A stretch of 64,000 nucleotides of DNA from Trachythela sp. YZ-2020 (GCA_016169945.1 JADLSH010000395.1:2520501-2584500), one strand, 5' to 3'. Positions 10,206-22,004 are shown, numbered from the stretch's first letter. A program made the numbers and translations. The notes: a model not told the origin generated them from the letters alone.

Positions 10206-11267
10206 AGGGCCAGGGTTTAATTCTACATTACCAGAAAGAAGCAACAACATACATAGTACTGCAAAAACTAGGAAAGTAATAGTACTAACATCCAAGAAAA
10301 CCATACAAAGAGAAGTGCGAATCATACATTTACCAACTACACAAGAATAGAATCTCCCAATATAGCTGCTCTATAAACTTGTAAACTAACCCCTGTCATA
10401 GTTCAAATAGGGTTGCACAAATAACACACAAAAATAAGAAATAAATGATCAATTTATGAAATCATGTATACACACAACAGAAAGGCTGACTGTCGATGTG
10501 AAAAAACGTTTTATGGTATTAACAATCATTGTTATATATCAATTGAGTACGTCGTATATGTTTGCTTATTTTTTACCACTTATTGGATAATTTTTTAATT
10601 TAATTGAGCTCATGTCGTGAGAACCTATAAAAGAAACCTTTGAAGGCATTTCGTGCATGGTTAATTTGCGTGCATGAAGAGTATGTGCAACGTAATAATT
10701 AAAAAGGTATAGTGTACTTGCAAAAGACGAAAATAACCAAAAATACAGACTGATATAATCATGGAATCATTAAAACAACATAGATCAGTGGCAACACGTA
10801 TAGGACTAGAAGAGTAAAATGTTTGTATAAAGTTTGAAAAAATCCGGTTAATTAATATTCTTGGTTTTTGTTACATTATTTTAAACAGACATACCGACGA
10901 ATCGACGAATTGATTGGTTAAATTATCAATTTCATTCACTCGGGGTTGTAAAAAAAGCTTTCTATTTTTATACTCAGCAGACGAAAGGTCTGTTAAAGAT
11001 ATGCATGGCAGATCGCATTCAATACCATTACTCATTAGGCATTAACATGCAACAACGTATCGTACAAATTACACCTTTATCACAACTATAGACTATATTA
11101 TATAGAAGTAAATCGTCTCACGACAGACAATTTGAATCGTCATAGCAAAAGCTCTGAATCCGCAAGAATGTTATAATTATGTATCTCCAGTTTATTATGA
11201 ATGACGTCATGTAATAACTATACTGGCAATTCATAATTGTTTACCAATTAAACTAATTAAGCCAAGA
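10206..11267. other. Intergenic DNA, nothing recognised
   Basis: AT-rich. A TGACGTCA palindrome occurs near 11204, but nothing around it suggests a promoter. No coding frame is supported. Confidence 0.4.
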
Positions 11268-11661
11268 CGACGATCTGATCTAACTACTCCACACGAGTCA
11301 GAACACGAGTGGAACACGGGTGAACACGAGTGAACACGAATGAAATACAACTAAAAATGCCATTTATAGGTTCTATAGATATTTAGTAAACAGGAAATAA
11401 ACCCCGATTACCCAGTTATTTATAGAAAAAGGCTTGGAAACGTTAATTTATTGCGTGCTGCCGCTCAGTGTTCTACTCGGGATTTGTTACAAGCGTTTTC
11501 TTTGGACTAATAAAACGTGATTGTCAATGTGGGGAATTCTACTTTTGGTACATATGTATTTAGTTATTGTTTGGACAATTGTTGTGTATATTTGATTTTA
11601 TTTAGTTGCTATTTAAACGCGAATATTGTTAATTAATTGTAATATTAATAACGTTAATTGT

Positions 11662-12032
11662 TAGCCAAACGCAAGCCATTTATGGAATATAATGTACATT
11701 GACCATTTCACTTTTCCGTCCCGTGAGTCCACGTTGTGTTACTGCTAATTATTATTTGAATTAAAATGCTTTCATCTTGCCCAAATGCCCCACCATCTAT
11801 AAAAAATGTCTAAGCCTAAGGCAATAGACCCATTCAACTTCTCCCTTGTTTAGTGTTGTTTGCTTACATATTTCAAATTATGCGACAACACCTTTTTGAA
11901 ATTAAACGACATACAGATATGAATGAAAGAAAGCATTTTAATTCAAATGATAGTTAGCAATAACAGAACATGGACTGAAAAGTGCAATGGTCAATGTACA
12001 TTATATTTCCATAAATGGCTTGCGTTTGGCTA
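11662..12032. mobile_element. MITE nested in the left arm of the long inverted repeat
   Basis: Inverted termini of about 54 bp (TAGCCAAACGCAAGCCATTT... and its complement ending at 12032). The corresponding place in the right arm of the host element (near 13320) reads straight through without it, giving an empty site that proves insertion after the arms were formed. The TA at both ends suggests a Tc1/mariner-type target; the exact boundary is ambiguous by 2 bp. Confidence 0.8.
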
Positions 12033-12351
12033 TATACAGCTAATTGCATTAAGGTTGTCCTCCAACAAAGCTGAAAGGTAAAAGCCAAGCGCGAAAAGAA
12101 CGATGGAAGCGACTAGTTTGAATTAATTGACTGCGTGTGAATAAATACCTATTTTCCCGTTTAAACCAATTTTCTTTGTTGTCGAGTTTAACCGACATGA
12201 CTAAACTGCATGTGGAAAAACGTTAGTTGTTGTTTTTCGAAAAGCAGTTCATGGAGTTTGCCAGTGATTGCATTTGAAGTATTCTAAGTAATACCTCCAA
12301 GAACATCAGGCAGTTTTTGTTTACAAATAACTTGCAGATAGTTGTGAAATA

Positions 12352-12598
12352 CAGGGTGTATAAAAAAAAACGCAACCTCGGAATTTCCCAAGAAATCCAC
12401 TTTGTTCTTAAGCACAAAAGATTTAGGCCCCTGGGGAATTTAAAATAGTAATACGACCTATTAGTAATTCGACAGTTATGCTCCTGGAATACGATTAGAA
12501 GCTATTTTAAATTCCCAGGGGCCTAAAATCTTTTGTTCTTAAGAACAAAGTGGATTTCTTGGGAAATTCCGAGGTTGCGTTTTTTTTTATACACCCTG
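12352..12598. mobile_element. Tc1/mariner-type MITE (247 bp hairpin)
   Basis: Two arms of about 100 bp in nearly perfect inverted orientation, with ends CAGGGTGTATAAAAAAAAAC and its complement. TA target duplications lie at 12350-12351 and 12599-12600. There is no coding capacity. Confidence 0.87.
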
Positions 12599-13724
12599 TA
12601 GAACGCGGGCAAAAAGCAACGAATTTTCTCCCCGGGGACCTCAAATATGCTGGAGCCCGCCAGTTGTTGAAAATATGAAATGTCGAATAATTAAGTAATC
12701 TCTGCGTAGCTGTGCTATCACGATAGTGTTAAACTCTAAAGCAGTGTTTTGTACAAAAATGGATGAGGAGGATACTGTAAATATTATGCAGATGCTTAAA
12801 GTTGTTCGCCAAGGCAATAAGAATCAAAACGATACTTATACTAAGCAAGATGTCCCGTACCGTATAATGTTGCTCTCGTATAATATATACTTGCTCTCGT
12901 ATAGATCTCCTCAATATCGATTCCCACTATTTCAATTAGGGAAATAGCTCTCCATCGCAAATCGTGACTGTACGCACGAGGCATTTTTAACACAAAACGT
13001 AACAGTCTGCAAATCGTAAGAGGTATTTACTTGTTTTCAAGGGACAATTATGCTATAGCGGCCACGCTGGGACGAAACTTTAAATCATAGTCTTGTTCTG
13101 CCGTTTGGCATGCAGATTGAATAATTATGAGGGAATTTTCATAATAACAATATATTCATTAGCGTTCTCGAGGGACTCAAACTTGGCTTGCTGCAGGTCA
13201 AGCTTTTTTCCGTATGAATATGCGAGATGAATATTTAATACATAAATCCCATCGAACTTTTCGCGCTTGGCTTTTACCTTTTAGCTTTGTCGGAGGACAA
13301 CCTTAATGCAATTAGCTGTATAACAATTAACGTTATTAATATTACAATTAATTGTCAATATTCGCGTTTAAATAGCAACTAAATTAAATCATATACTTAA
13401 ATATACACAACTAAATACATATGTACCAAAAGTAGAATTCCCCACATTGACAATCACGTTTTCCAAACTCCAAATAGTTGTTTAGTCCTCTGTCGTTTAG
13501 CCCCGAGTCAGAGAAAACGCTTGTAATAAATCCCGAGTAGAACACTGAGCGGCAGCACGCAATAAATTAACGTTTTCAAGCCTTTTTCAATAAATGACTG
13601 GAAATTTGGGGTTATATTTCCTGATTCCTATATATTTATAGAACCTAAATGGCATTTTTAGTTGTATTTCATTCGTGTTCACTCGTGTTCATTCGTGTTC
13701 ACTCGTGTTCTGACTCGTGTGGAG

Positions 13725-13830
13725 TTTTAGATCGGATCCTATCAATGAGCATCAAAGTGGAAATAAGAAACATCATTCATGTGAGACTCTTCATGTTTTA
13801 CTTGAGGCGATGGATGCGAAGAAATGGGAG
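13725..13830 (+). pseudogene. Short LINE reverse transcriptase remnant
   Basis: The frame reads NEHQSGNKKHHSCETLHVLL followed by EAMDAKK. This is the finger-domain motif (QSG-RK-HS-ET) common in non-LTR reverse transcriptases. It begins at the right end of the long inverted repeat and no catalytic motifs follow. The frame stays open to 14016 without further similarity. Confidence 0.55.
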
Positions 13831-14430
13831 AGAACATGCAGAGATTGCCCAGAATCAATATTGACTGGAGTTTATATCATTTTAAAGCAGGATCGAGACA
13901 AATATGGTGAATTTATTACTTGCACAAACGAACTAAATCTAAACCAAATCATCATTGATGCTCATCAAAATTTGAAATATATCGATATTAATGAGTTGGT
14001 TTGTTATAATTTATGAGGCTTACATTAGGTATAGGATCTATGTAAAGATAGGCACTTGCTCCATTTTTTTTATGCTCATTCTCGTCTTAACTTATATAAT
14101 TATAATGAATAACGTGATTGTTCAGGTACGCCTTCAAGATTCCATGAACGGATTGAATTAATTGGATTGAACAATGTTACATACGATTGGGGACATAGGG
14201 GGAGGAACCGGAGGGCTAGGGGGTAGAACGGAGGGGGATAAGTCCCCCCACCAAAAAAAATATCAGAGTGGAAGAACTAAATATGAAAGTGTCAGATTCT
14301 TCGCTGCCTGACTGCAAAATTAACAAAATGACTAAGATTCCGCATGTCAAATCTTCCCCAGAACACAGAAAATGCCATTTCAGAAACCCTAGATTTCGAA
14401 ATTTACCCTCAGGAGATTCCCTCGGGTACC
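13831..14430. other. Non-coding stretch before the LINE cluster
   Basis: Includes a G-rich low-complexity patch at 14190-14245. No gene is recognised. Confidence 0.4.
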
Positions 14431-14438
14431 CCTAGAGC

Positions 14439-15455
14439 TTGTCTAGCGGGATTACTGACATGAACTCATGCGTTTGTATCAAGTCTAAAAGCTTCTTTAT
14501 TGCTCGAACTAAATCCTATTCAAACTCTTCGGCTACTACGCAAATTCAGAAATTAGTAAGAAGTGGGGAAATTAGTGTAAACCCAGGTCCTGAGGTTGTT
14601 TCACAATCTAACACAACGAGATCGAATAACGAAGCTTCAAGTGCATGTCGACATGGGCTTTTGGTTTTCTATGCAAATGCAAGAAGCATCGTAAACAAAA
14701 GACATTTGCTTGACTTGGAAATTGCCGCTAAACAATATGATATTATAGTTCTAACAGAAACACACTTGGACGATTCGATAACCAACGTAGAAATATTTCC
14801 TGCCGGTTATTCAGTATTTCGACGTGATAGACGAGTTCGTGGTCGCTCGGGAGGTGGTGTGCTTATAGCAACAAGGGAATCAATTAAAGTACTTGTTAGG
14901 GACTTATTTAGACCTCCGGATAGAGTCAACAAACCATTAGAAAATCTTTATGCTGCACTTAGTGCGATTTCAAATCTGGAAATTGTATTAGTTGGTGACT
15001 TTAATCTAAGTGATTTCGACTGGTCTAACTTACAACCTTTGAATGCCACAGAACAATATACTTTGTTTGCTGATATTATTCATGATATGTTATTTGTGCA
15101 AATGGTCGATAAACCGACAAGAGGGAGTAATATCCTGGACCTTATTCTGACAACTAACGAGGATATTGTTGATGAAGTTAGAGCCATACGAAATCCGAAA
15201 AGGTTAGTGTATAACTACAAGAAAGCTGACTGGCAAAGTTTAAAGAGTCTAATGTATGTTATCCCCTGGGACTGTGCATTTACAGAAATTGATGTTAATA
15301 GCAATTGGATCTCATGGAAAGATTTGTTTTTTTCTGCGGTGGATGAATGTATACCTAAAATTAAGCTAAAGAATAGAAAACCAAATGCTCCTTGGATCAC
15401 TAATGAATTGATTAAACTAAGCAGAAAGAAAAAAACTACTCTACAGAAAGGCTAA
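14439..15455 (+). pseudogene. LINE-A endonuclease domain with upstream NPGP motif
   Basis: The N-terminal part ends in SGEISVNPGPE (NPGP codons 14580-14591), followed by the exonuclease-endonuclease-phosphatase domain. Its blocks are YANARSIVNKR, LTETHLDDS, RSGGGVLIA, LVGDFNLSDFDW and PTRGSNILDLILT. Between GGGVLIA and GDFN the domain is shorter than usual, which suggests an internal deletion. The frame breaks near 15452. The linker to the reverse transcriptase continues in another frame, with a further stop near 15717. In an intact element this endonuclease nicks the genomic target and the reverse transcriptase then copies the element RNA. This copy is not functional. Confidence 0.82.
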
Positions 15456-15754
15456 GAGATCCAAGAAAGAAAGCATTTGGTCTAAATATAGGATCTTAAA
15501 CAACACCCTTAAGAAACAGTGTAATGAAGCTAAGTGGAACTATATTGACAAACTTGCACAAGACTTAAAAGAAAATGGTAATCCGAAACCTTTCTGGTCT
15601 TTTGTGAAATCGAGGCGCAAAGGTACAAATGATTTAGTTTCTATTAAAGTGGGTGACCTTGTTCTTTCTGATGATTTTGGTATAGCTACTTGGATGAATT
15701 CATATTTCTCATACTGTTGAGGATTTTGCTAATTTTCCAATACAGAACGTTACG

Positions 15755-16992
15755 GTGGAATCAAAATTGAGCTCCATTCAATGTTCGAATGAAGAAACCG
15801 AAAGACATCTTCAATCTCTAAAGTCAGATAAATCTCCCGGACCTGACTATATTCCGGCGCGGATCCTTAAAATGTGTGCATCAGAGTTGGCACCTTCAAT
15901 CACCAAGTTGTTGAACAGATCATTTCCTACGGGTGTACTGCCTTCCGACTGGAAACTAGCTGACATTTCTCCTATCTATAAAAAAGGCCCAAAGGAGTTC
16001 AGGGAAAGTTATCGTCAAATTTCCCTAACTTCAATAATTTGCAAGATAGGAGAAAAAGTGGTCCGGGATAGAATGATAAATTTCTGGAAAGAGGAACAGG
16101 TTCTGAATGCCAATCAGTTTGCGTACCTCAAAGGAAGATCAACTGTTACTCAGCTGCTAAATTCTGTCAATGATTGGGCCAACTCTCGAAACAGGAGAAT
16201 ACCGACTGATGTGATTTTTTTAGATTTGGCTAAGGCATTTGACAGTGTTCCTCATGAAAGACTGCTCTTGAAACTAAGTGGCTATGGCATTGATGGAGTT
16301 CTGCTAGCCTGGTTGAGGGATTTTCTAACATATCGACTTCAACGCGTGGTAATTCGTGGAACCTGTTCTGAGTGGTCACCTGTTATATCCGGAACTCCTC
16401 AAGGGACGACACTCGGGCCAATTCTATTTTTAAGTTATATTAATGATATGACTGATGCTATTACATCAAAGGCTAAACTATATGCAGATGACACTAATAT
16501 ATATAGGTCATTGGAAGATCTAGACGAAGACTCATCAGCTATACAATCTGATCTCAACCATCTGAATAGTTGGGCTAATCTGTGGCAACTGAAGTTCAAC
16601 ACGAATAAGTGTGAAGTCATGCGAATAACACATAGGCGTGACAAATCTATTCCATCTTACGCACTTGATGACCCATTAGAGGTGGTAAAAAGTTATAAAG
16701 ATCTTGGGGTCACGATAACATATGACCTTTCTTGGGGAGAACATGTAAACAATACGGCAAACAAAGCTAATAGGATGCTCGGAGTTATCAAACGGACGGT
16801 GGGTATCACTAACTGTAGGATTTTTTCACTACTGTATCAATCTTTGGTTAGACCAATCCTTGAATATGCAATGTCTGTATGGTTTCCATACCTAGTAAAG
16901 GATATTCAAGCTATAGAAAAAATCCAAAGAAGAGCATCTCGTATGGCTCTAAATCAGCGAAGAGGTGTAATGTCATTTAGAGGTGTAATGTC
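15755..16992 (+). pseudogene. LINE-A reverse transcriptase domain
   Basis: Non-LTR reverse transcriptase motifs occur in order: KSDKSPGPDYIP, SDWKLADISPIYKKG, Q-SLTSIICKI, NQFAYLKGRST, FLDLAKAFDSVPHE, GTPQGTTLGPILF, catalytic YADDTNIY (16481-16504), NTNKCEVMRI and YKDLGVTI. The expected arginine in the Y-R-ISLT motif is replaced (RQISLT). The frame runs into LINE-B at 16993. The missing C-terminal tail is found at 19581-20065, after LINE-B. Confidence 0.88.
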
Positions 16993-17103
16993 TAATTATC
17001 TTGAAAGCATTGTTATGTGTCCAGAAATCTTAATAATTACTGGAGACTTTAACTTTCATTTTAATGACCAGTCTGACATTGATACTAAAAGATTTATTGA
17101 TAT

Positions 17104-18712
17104 ATGCTGGAAACATTTGGGTTGAAGCAACATGTCATAGTTCCAACACATTCTTCAAATCATACATTGGACTTATTGATTACTAGATCCTCAAATGATA
17201 TTAACATCTCCTCGCTGGAAACCACTTTCTTCTTGTCAGATCACTGCTTTGTAGAATGTTACTTGTCTATATCTCATCCAAATCTCTCCACTAAAGAGAT
17301 ATGTTTCCGCGAGACGAAAAGGATTAACCTTGACAACTTTAAGACTGACATCTTGCAGTCAAATTTGTGTATGAATGATTCATGGTCCAATGTAGATGAT
17401 CTGATGGAATGTTACAATGACACATTAGTGTCCATTTTTGATAAACATGCTCCTATTCGAAAGAAGATTATTGTCGCTAAACGTAGACTGCCATGGTTCA
17501 ATGCAAATGTTAAACATCTAAAAACGGAACGAAGGAAGCTAGAAAGAAAAATGAGGAAATCTAAACAAAATGTTGATCGAGCTGCATATCGTAAGATATG
17601 CAATAAATATTCTGCACTACTTAATGAGGCTCGAAAGAAATACTATACTGACCTTATTGATGAATGCTCAAATGATTCGAAGAAATTGTTTAAGGTTGTG
17701 ACATCGCTTTGTAAGACGCCGAGGGATGAACCACAGCTGCCACCGCATGATGATTTTTGTCAACTTACTAATATGTTCGGTGAATATTTTTACCGCAAAA
17801 TTGAACTCATTAGGAAGGATATCGACAATATTACCATTGATCCACAGCCGATTGAATATCGTAGACCAGAAGTTAAGCTAGAATCGTTTACTCCTCTTTC
17901 GGACCAAGAGGTTCATGACATAATCATGCAGTCGTCCAACGCATCTTGTGAATTGGACCCAATTCCATCATGGTTAGTAAAGCTGTGCTCTAATGAATTT
18001 AAAACACCTATTGTTACGAAAATCATCAACTTATCCTTGCAAGAAGGACATGTCCCGGACGCTTGGAAAATTGCTCTATTAAAGCCATTTTTAAAAAAAC
18101 CTGGCCTGGAAGTGGTTTTTGAGAACTTTAGACCTGTTTGTAACCTATCTTTTATATCTAAATCCACTGAAAAGGCTGTTATTGAGCAGTTGTTTGAGCA
18201 CTGCGACGAAAATGCACCTCTACCAAGCAGTCAATCAGCATATCGGAAGAACTACTCTACTGAGACTGCTCTCCTGAAAGTTCAAAACGACATTTTAATG
18301 AGTATGGACAAACAAGAAGTAATCTTGCTCGTGTTATTAGATTTAAGTTCGGCCTTCGACACAATTGACCACCAACTTATGCTTGATACCTTGGAGTTTG
18401 ATTTTGGGGTAACGGGTAAAGCACTTTTGTGGATTAAATCTTTTCTTTCGGACAGGAAGCAACGAGTTTATATCAAGAAGGAGTTTTCTAAGGACTATGA
18501 TGTCAACCCAGAGGATGTCAACAATGGAGTGCCTCAGGGAAGTTGCCTTGGACCTGTCCTCTTTTTACTGTATATATCCCAGTTATTTGACGTTGTTAGC
18601 AGGCATCTACCTTCCGCCCATGGTTATGCTGATGACACACAGCTCTACATGTCTTTCCGCCGCTTCTATGGCACAAAGTCAAGCAATATTGGCATTAGAA
18701 GAATGTATTGCT
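17104..18712 (+). pseudogene. LINE-B endonuclease C-terminus and reverse transcriptase (frameshifted)
   Basis: A frameshift near 17120 separates the GDFNFHFND segment from this frame. The frame carries the end of the endonuclease (PTHSSNHTLDLLI, LSDHCFVEC), a basic linker, and the reverse transcriptase motifs: DPIPSWLVK, PDAWKIALLKPFLKKPG, NFRPVCNLSF, SQSAYRKNYSTETALL, LLDLSSAFDTIDHQ, GVPQGSCLGPVLFLLYI and catalytic YADDTQLYMS (18625-18654). A frameshift just after the catalytic motif moves the rest into other frames: 18660-18865, a stop, then 18893-19249, a shift, and on to 19467. It is inactive. Confidence 0.87.
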
Positions 18713-19467
18713 GACATACGTTCCTGGTTGCTTACTCATAAACTGATGTTTAAAGATTCTAAAACGGAATTTTTAATTATTGGTACACGACAACAACTTT
18801 CAAAAATTCAAATCGACTCTGTTAAAGTCGGAGGCGTTGATATCAAACCTGTGGAAAAGGTCTGAAATCTAGGTTCATGGTTCGATAACCACATGTCTAT
18901 GAATATTCATGTTGGGAAAGTCTGCAGTAAAGCATTCAGAGGACTATACAACATACGTCAAATAAGAAAGTTCCTATCGATGGACTCGACGAAAACCCTC
19001 ATACATGCTTTTGTGACGTCTCACTTAGACTATTGTAATTCCCTTTTAGCTGGAGTCCCTCAGTACCAACTTCAAAGACTCCAGAGAGTTTTAAATGCTG
19101 CTGCTAGGCTCATATACCAAAGTCCAAGATTTTCCCGTATAACACCAATTTTAATCAGTCTCCACTGGCTGCCTGTCAAGTTTCGAGTCGATTTTAAAAT
19201 TGCCCTATTGGTAATGGTAGCGCTCCTAGTTATATCTCGGCGTTACTGACATTAAAACCGGCCAGCAAATGCGATTTAAGATCAGATGACCAAGATCTCC
19301 TTCAAGTTCCTGTCACTAAACTAAAGACCGTAGGAGACAGAGCTTTTACATCTGCTGCTCCTCGAATATGGAACACTTTGCCATTAGAAATCAGACAAAG
19401 TGAAAACATTACTATTTTTAAAAAACAATTAAAGACATTTCTTTTTAAGAACGCTTTTAATCTCTAG
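18660..19467 (+). pseudogene. LINE-B reverse transcriptase C-terminal part in broken frames
   Basis: The frames supply IADIRSWLLTHKLMFKDSKT, then a stop at 18863-18865, then VTSHLDYCNSLLAG and LHWLPVKFRVDFK, then after another shift LKTVGDRAFTSAAPRIWNTL and the terminal FKKQLKTFLFKNAF. This is the standard C-terminal tail of CR1/L2-type proteins. At least two frame disruptions and one stop are present. Confidence 0.82.
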
Positions 19468-19580
19468 TAGAACTATAGTATTTTAAATTTTAGTTGAAGA
19501 ATCATAGTATGAGATTGTACAGCGCTTTGAATATATATATATAATTAAGCGCTATATTTAAATAAATATTATTATTATTA

Positions 19581-20065
19581 TATGAAGATCGATGTAAGAT
19601 CTGGACAACTTTGTCCGTGCGGGCTGAATACTTTTCTCTAATTGATGCTATAAAATAGTATTTGGTATCAGTCATTTGCGCTTTGAGGATTTCTTTGAGT
19701 ACACTAAACTATCCACTACACGATCTAATCATAAATACACTTAACTTTACACTAAGTTGGCCAGAGTGAACCGTTACAAAAATTCTTTTTTTGTTAGGAT
19801 AATACCTAAATGGAATGATTTGCCATCATGCGTGGTTGAGGCGGAGAGCTTCAACATTTTTAAGAGTAAGCTCAAATCTTATTTGGGCATATAGATATAA
19901 TTCTGCTTTATTTATATATATACGTAATCTACATATATATATTTTTAAATTTATTTTGCATTTACTTACTTTAGGGAGTTCCTCATAGGGTTGACCTCTT
20001 AACTTCCTTTCTCGATGTAATTTATTTGTGTGTGCATCTTGATTAAAAATTATGTTATGTTATGT
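19581..20065 (+). mobile_element. LINE-A, 3' tail (continuation after LINE-B)
   Basis: The translation with frameshifts gives YEDRCKIWTTLSVRAEYFSL, then FEYTKLSTTRSNHKYTL, then NSFFVRIIPKWNDLPS and FKSKLKSYLGI. This is the tail that LINE-A lacks at 16992. It ends in a TGTTATGT-type tandem repeat (20050-20065), a usual LINE 3' end. Confidence 0.78.
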
Positions 20066-20194
20066 TAAGTCAAGGAAAAATATTTATCTCGAGCAAACGT
20101 TTCGACACTTCAGTTTAATGTTTTCATTAGTAGTGATGTAAAGCACTGATTTGTATATAATGTAAAGTCGCAGCGCAGTTTCTTATTTGCTCGA

Positions 20195-20445
20195 GGGATG
20201 ACGTCATTGGCCAACAAGATGAACATTTCCTTCACGGCAACTTAGCTCCTTATATACTCCAGGGATGACGTCATCGGCCAACAAGATGATACTCTTGTGG
20301 CAAATAGCTACCGTCATCTCTATTCAAAGCATGATGATTCATGTTTATATGCCACGCTTCTCTACGCTTCTAGGCAATGACTTTAAATGGTAAGGTCGAC
20401 GCTTTCGACCATAACAATTGTTGGTGGTAATGACTCGTGAGTTAT
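20195..20445. repeat. Left arm of an inverted repeat around LINE-C (partner 21765-21935)
   Basis: Matches 21765-21935 in reverse complement with indels; shared blocks include GATGACGTCATC, GATGACGGTAGCTAT, CATGCTTTGAATAG and AACAATTGTTGGTGGTAATG. The GATGACGTCAT-GGCCAACAAGATGA block is itself repeated at about 20196 and 20264. The structure resembles a DNA element into which LINE-C was inserted. Confidence 0.68.
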
Positions 20446-20647
20446 CCCACGCAATCGTATATTTTGTTTGACACCTGTGGTCTGCAAAAGTCAATTTACC
20501 TTTTCCCCGAGCCACGCGCGAAGCGAGGGTACTATAAATTAATTTCACATCATTCATACCAATTCATTAAGTATCGCGGGCGCGTGACTTTGTTTCATGG
20601 GAGGACCTCCCACTGATCTCAAACGTATTGCGTATTGCGTAAAGTAT

Positions 20648-21600
20648 TAATTATTATTATTATTATTATTTCAAATTATTTGATAACGGTGACCCTTCAG
20701 CGTCGGTGCTGCTTTTCAAGGGGCCGTTAGACTATATATATATATTAAAAATAAAATAAAAAAAACAAATATGATAACAGAGTTTCTATAATTACAATGG
20801 ATGCATGCATACTAACTTATATTAACTCTTATTAACTCTCATTAACTCTCACAGACCCATTAGTTATATAACCTCATTCCGAACAATCCTCCACATATAT
20901 GTTGTCACTGACTATCCCTTTCCAACTCGTTAACGTAATTATTAATTAAAGTTTTAAAATTTCTTGCGGAGAATTGCTTGTAACCATTGACAACATCATT
21001 TGGGAGATTGTTCCATGAAGAAGCTCCCCGGTATGAAAAGGACTTCTTCATGAAGTCAGTGTTGGGTTTTTCTAAATAAAGTTTACAGTCATTACTCCTT
21101 AGAGGATACACGTCATTGTGGCTAAGTTTGAACATATCCGTTATGTATTCTGGTAGTTCGCCTTGTAAGGCCTTGAATGTCATAGTCATTTCACGTTTCT
21201 TAAGCGTTTTTTCAATTGATTCCCAGCCTAAGCTTTCAAATATATCCTTTGATCTTACTTCATAATTTGATCCCGTGATTATTCGGACCGCCCTTTTTTG
21301 CATTTTGAATAGCTTTTCAATGTGAGTGCGACTGCCATCATTCCACACATTTGAGCAGTATGTAAAGTGAGGTAAAACTAATGCATTATACATATTAATT
21401 AGTGCAGTTCGAGTTACGAATCTTTTCGCTTGTTTTAATAAAGCAATAGATTTAGAGAGTTTTTTGCACTGAATATCATTATTCTCATTCCATTTTAATT
21501 CTTCGTCTATAGTAATCCCCAGTACATTCTTATTTGTATTCTCAAAAGAACATTTTTTCGATTTTATTTTAAAATGATAAGAGGAAATAGTTAAATACCA
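20648..21600 (-). mobile_element. LINE-C, 3' fragment (minus strand)
   Basis: On the minus strand a frame from about 21600 to 20905 is open. It reads WYLTISSYHFKIK, NVLGITIDEELKW, YNALVLPHFTYCSNVWNDG, KLFKMQKRAVRIITG and FSYRGASSWNNLPNDVVNG, and ends in LINNYVNELERDSQ. This is the C-terminal tail of a non-LTR reverse transcriptase. It is 5'-truncated, and the 3' end carries an ATT/AAT microsatellite at 20648-20672. The clean frame suggests a relatively young insertion. Confidence 0.83.
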
Positions 21601-21678
21601 CGCAAGAAGAAATAGTCAAATCACGGCATGAAGCATTAGGCCAACACAAGGTAATTTAGCCAATGATGTAATTGGAAA

Positions 21679-21748
21679 ACACGAGAAAATAGACACGAGA
21701 AAATAGACACGAGAAAATAGACACGAGAAAATAGACACGAGAAAATAG
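21679..21748. repeat. 14 bp tandem repeat, 5 copies
   Basis: Five nearly perfect copies of ACACGAGAAAATAG in direct orientation, directly beside the right arm of the inverted repeat that surrounds LINE-C. Confidence 0.9.
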
Positions 21749-21764
21749 ACTTTTCCACCACCAT

Positions 21765-21935
21765 TACCACCAACAATTGTTATTGTAAAACGCGTTGGTT
21801 AGAAGCATGGCACATAAATATGAATTACCATGCTTTGAATAGGGATGACGGTAGCTATCTTCCACAAACGTGTCTTCTTCACCTTGTTGGTCGATGACGT
21901 CATCCTTCGAGTATAATAAGGCGCCACATTGGGAC
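21765..21935. repeat. Right arm of the inverted repeat around LINE-C
   Basis: Reverse-complement counterpart of 20195-20445; carries the third TGACGTCA palindrome (about 21895). Confidence 0.68.
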
Positions 21936-22004
21936 ATTCACCCCCAACGGAAACACTATGACTGGAGTTGTTCCTGGTAACCGTGGGCCCATAAACCTTA
22001 ACAA

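Larger units (their letters stand above)
11268..13733. mobile_element. Long-inverted-repeat (foldback-like) element, 2.5 kb
   Basis: The left arm (about 11268-11661 continuing 12033-12112) matches the right arm (about 13249-13733) in reverse complement for roughly 450-480 bp. The ends carry CTCCACACGAGTCAGAACAC plus short degenerate GAACACGAGT repeats. The arms differ by small indels. The left arm is split by a MITE that the right arm lacks, and a second MITE sits in the centre. No transposase frame is visible. It could be a non-autonomous DNA transposon or an inverted segmental duplication; no clear target duplication was found. Confidence 0.72.
14431..16992 (+). mobile_element. LINE-A, 5' portion (non-LTR retrotransposon, CR1/jockey-like)
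   Basis: It contains an endonuclease frame and a reverse transcriptase frame in the expected order. It is interrupted at 16992 by a second LINE, and its last part continues at 19581. The start is approximate. The clade assignment rests on general motif style and was not computed. Confidence 0.8.
16993..19580 (+). mobile_element. LINE-B inserted into LINE-A (5'-truncated, CR1/L2-like)
   Basis: Begins within the endonuclease domain (NYLESIVMCPEILIITGDFN), runs through a reverse transcriptase and ends in a 3' tail of ATT trinucleotide repeats (19565-19580). It is 5'-truncated, as is usual for LINE insertions. The LINE-A coding sense resumes immediately after it. An 18 bp tandem repeat (16961-16996) lies at the left junction. 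Confidence 0.83.
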
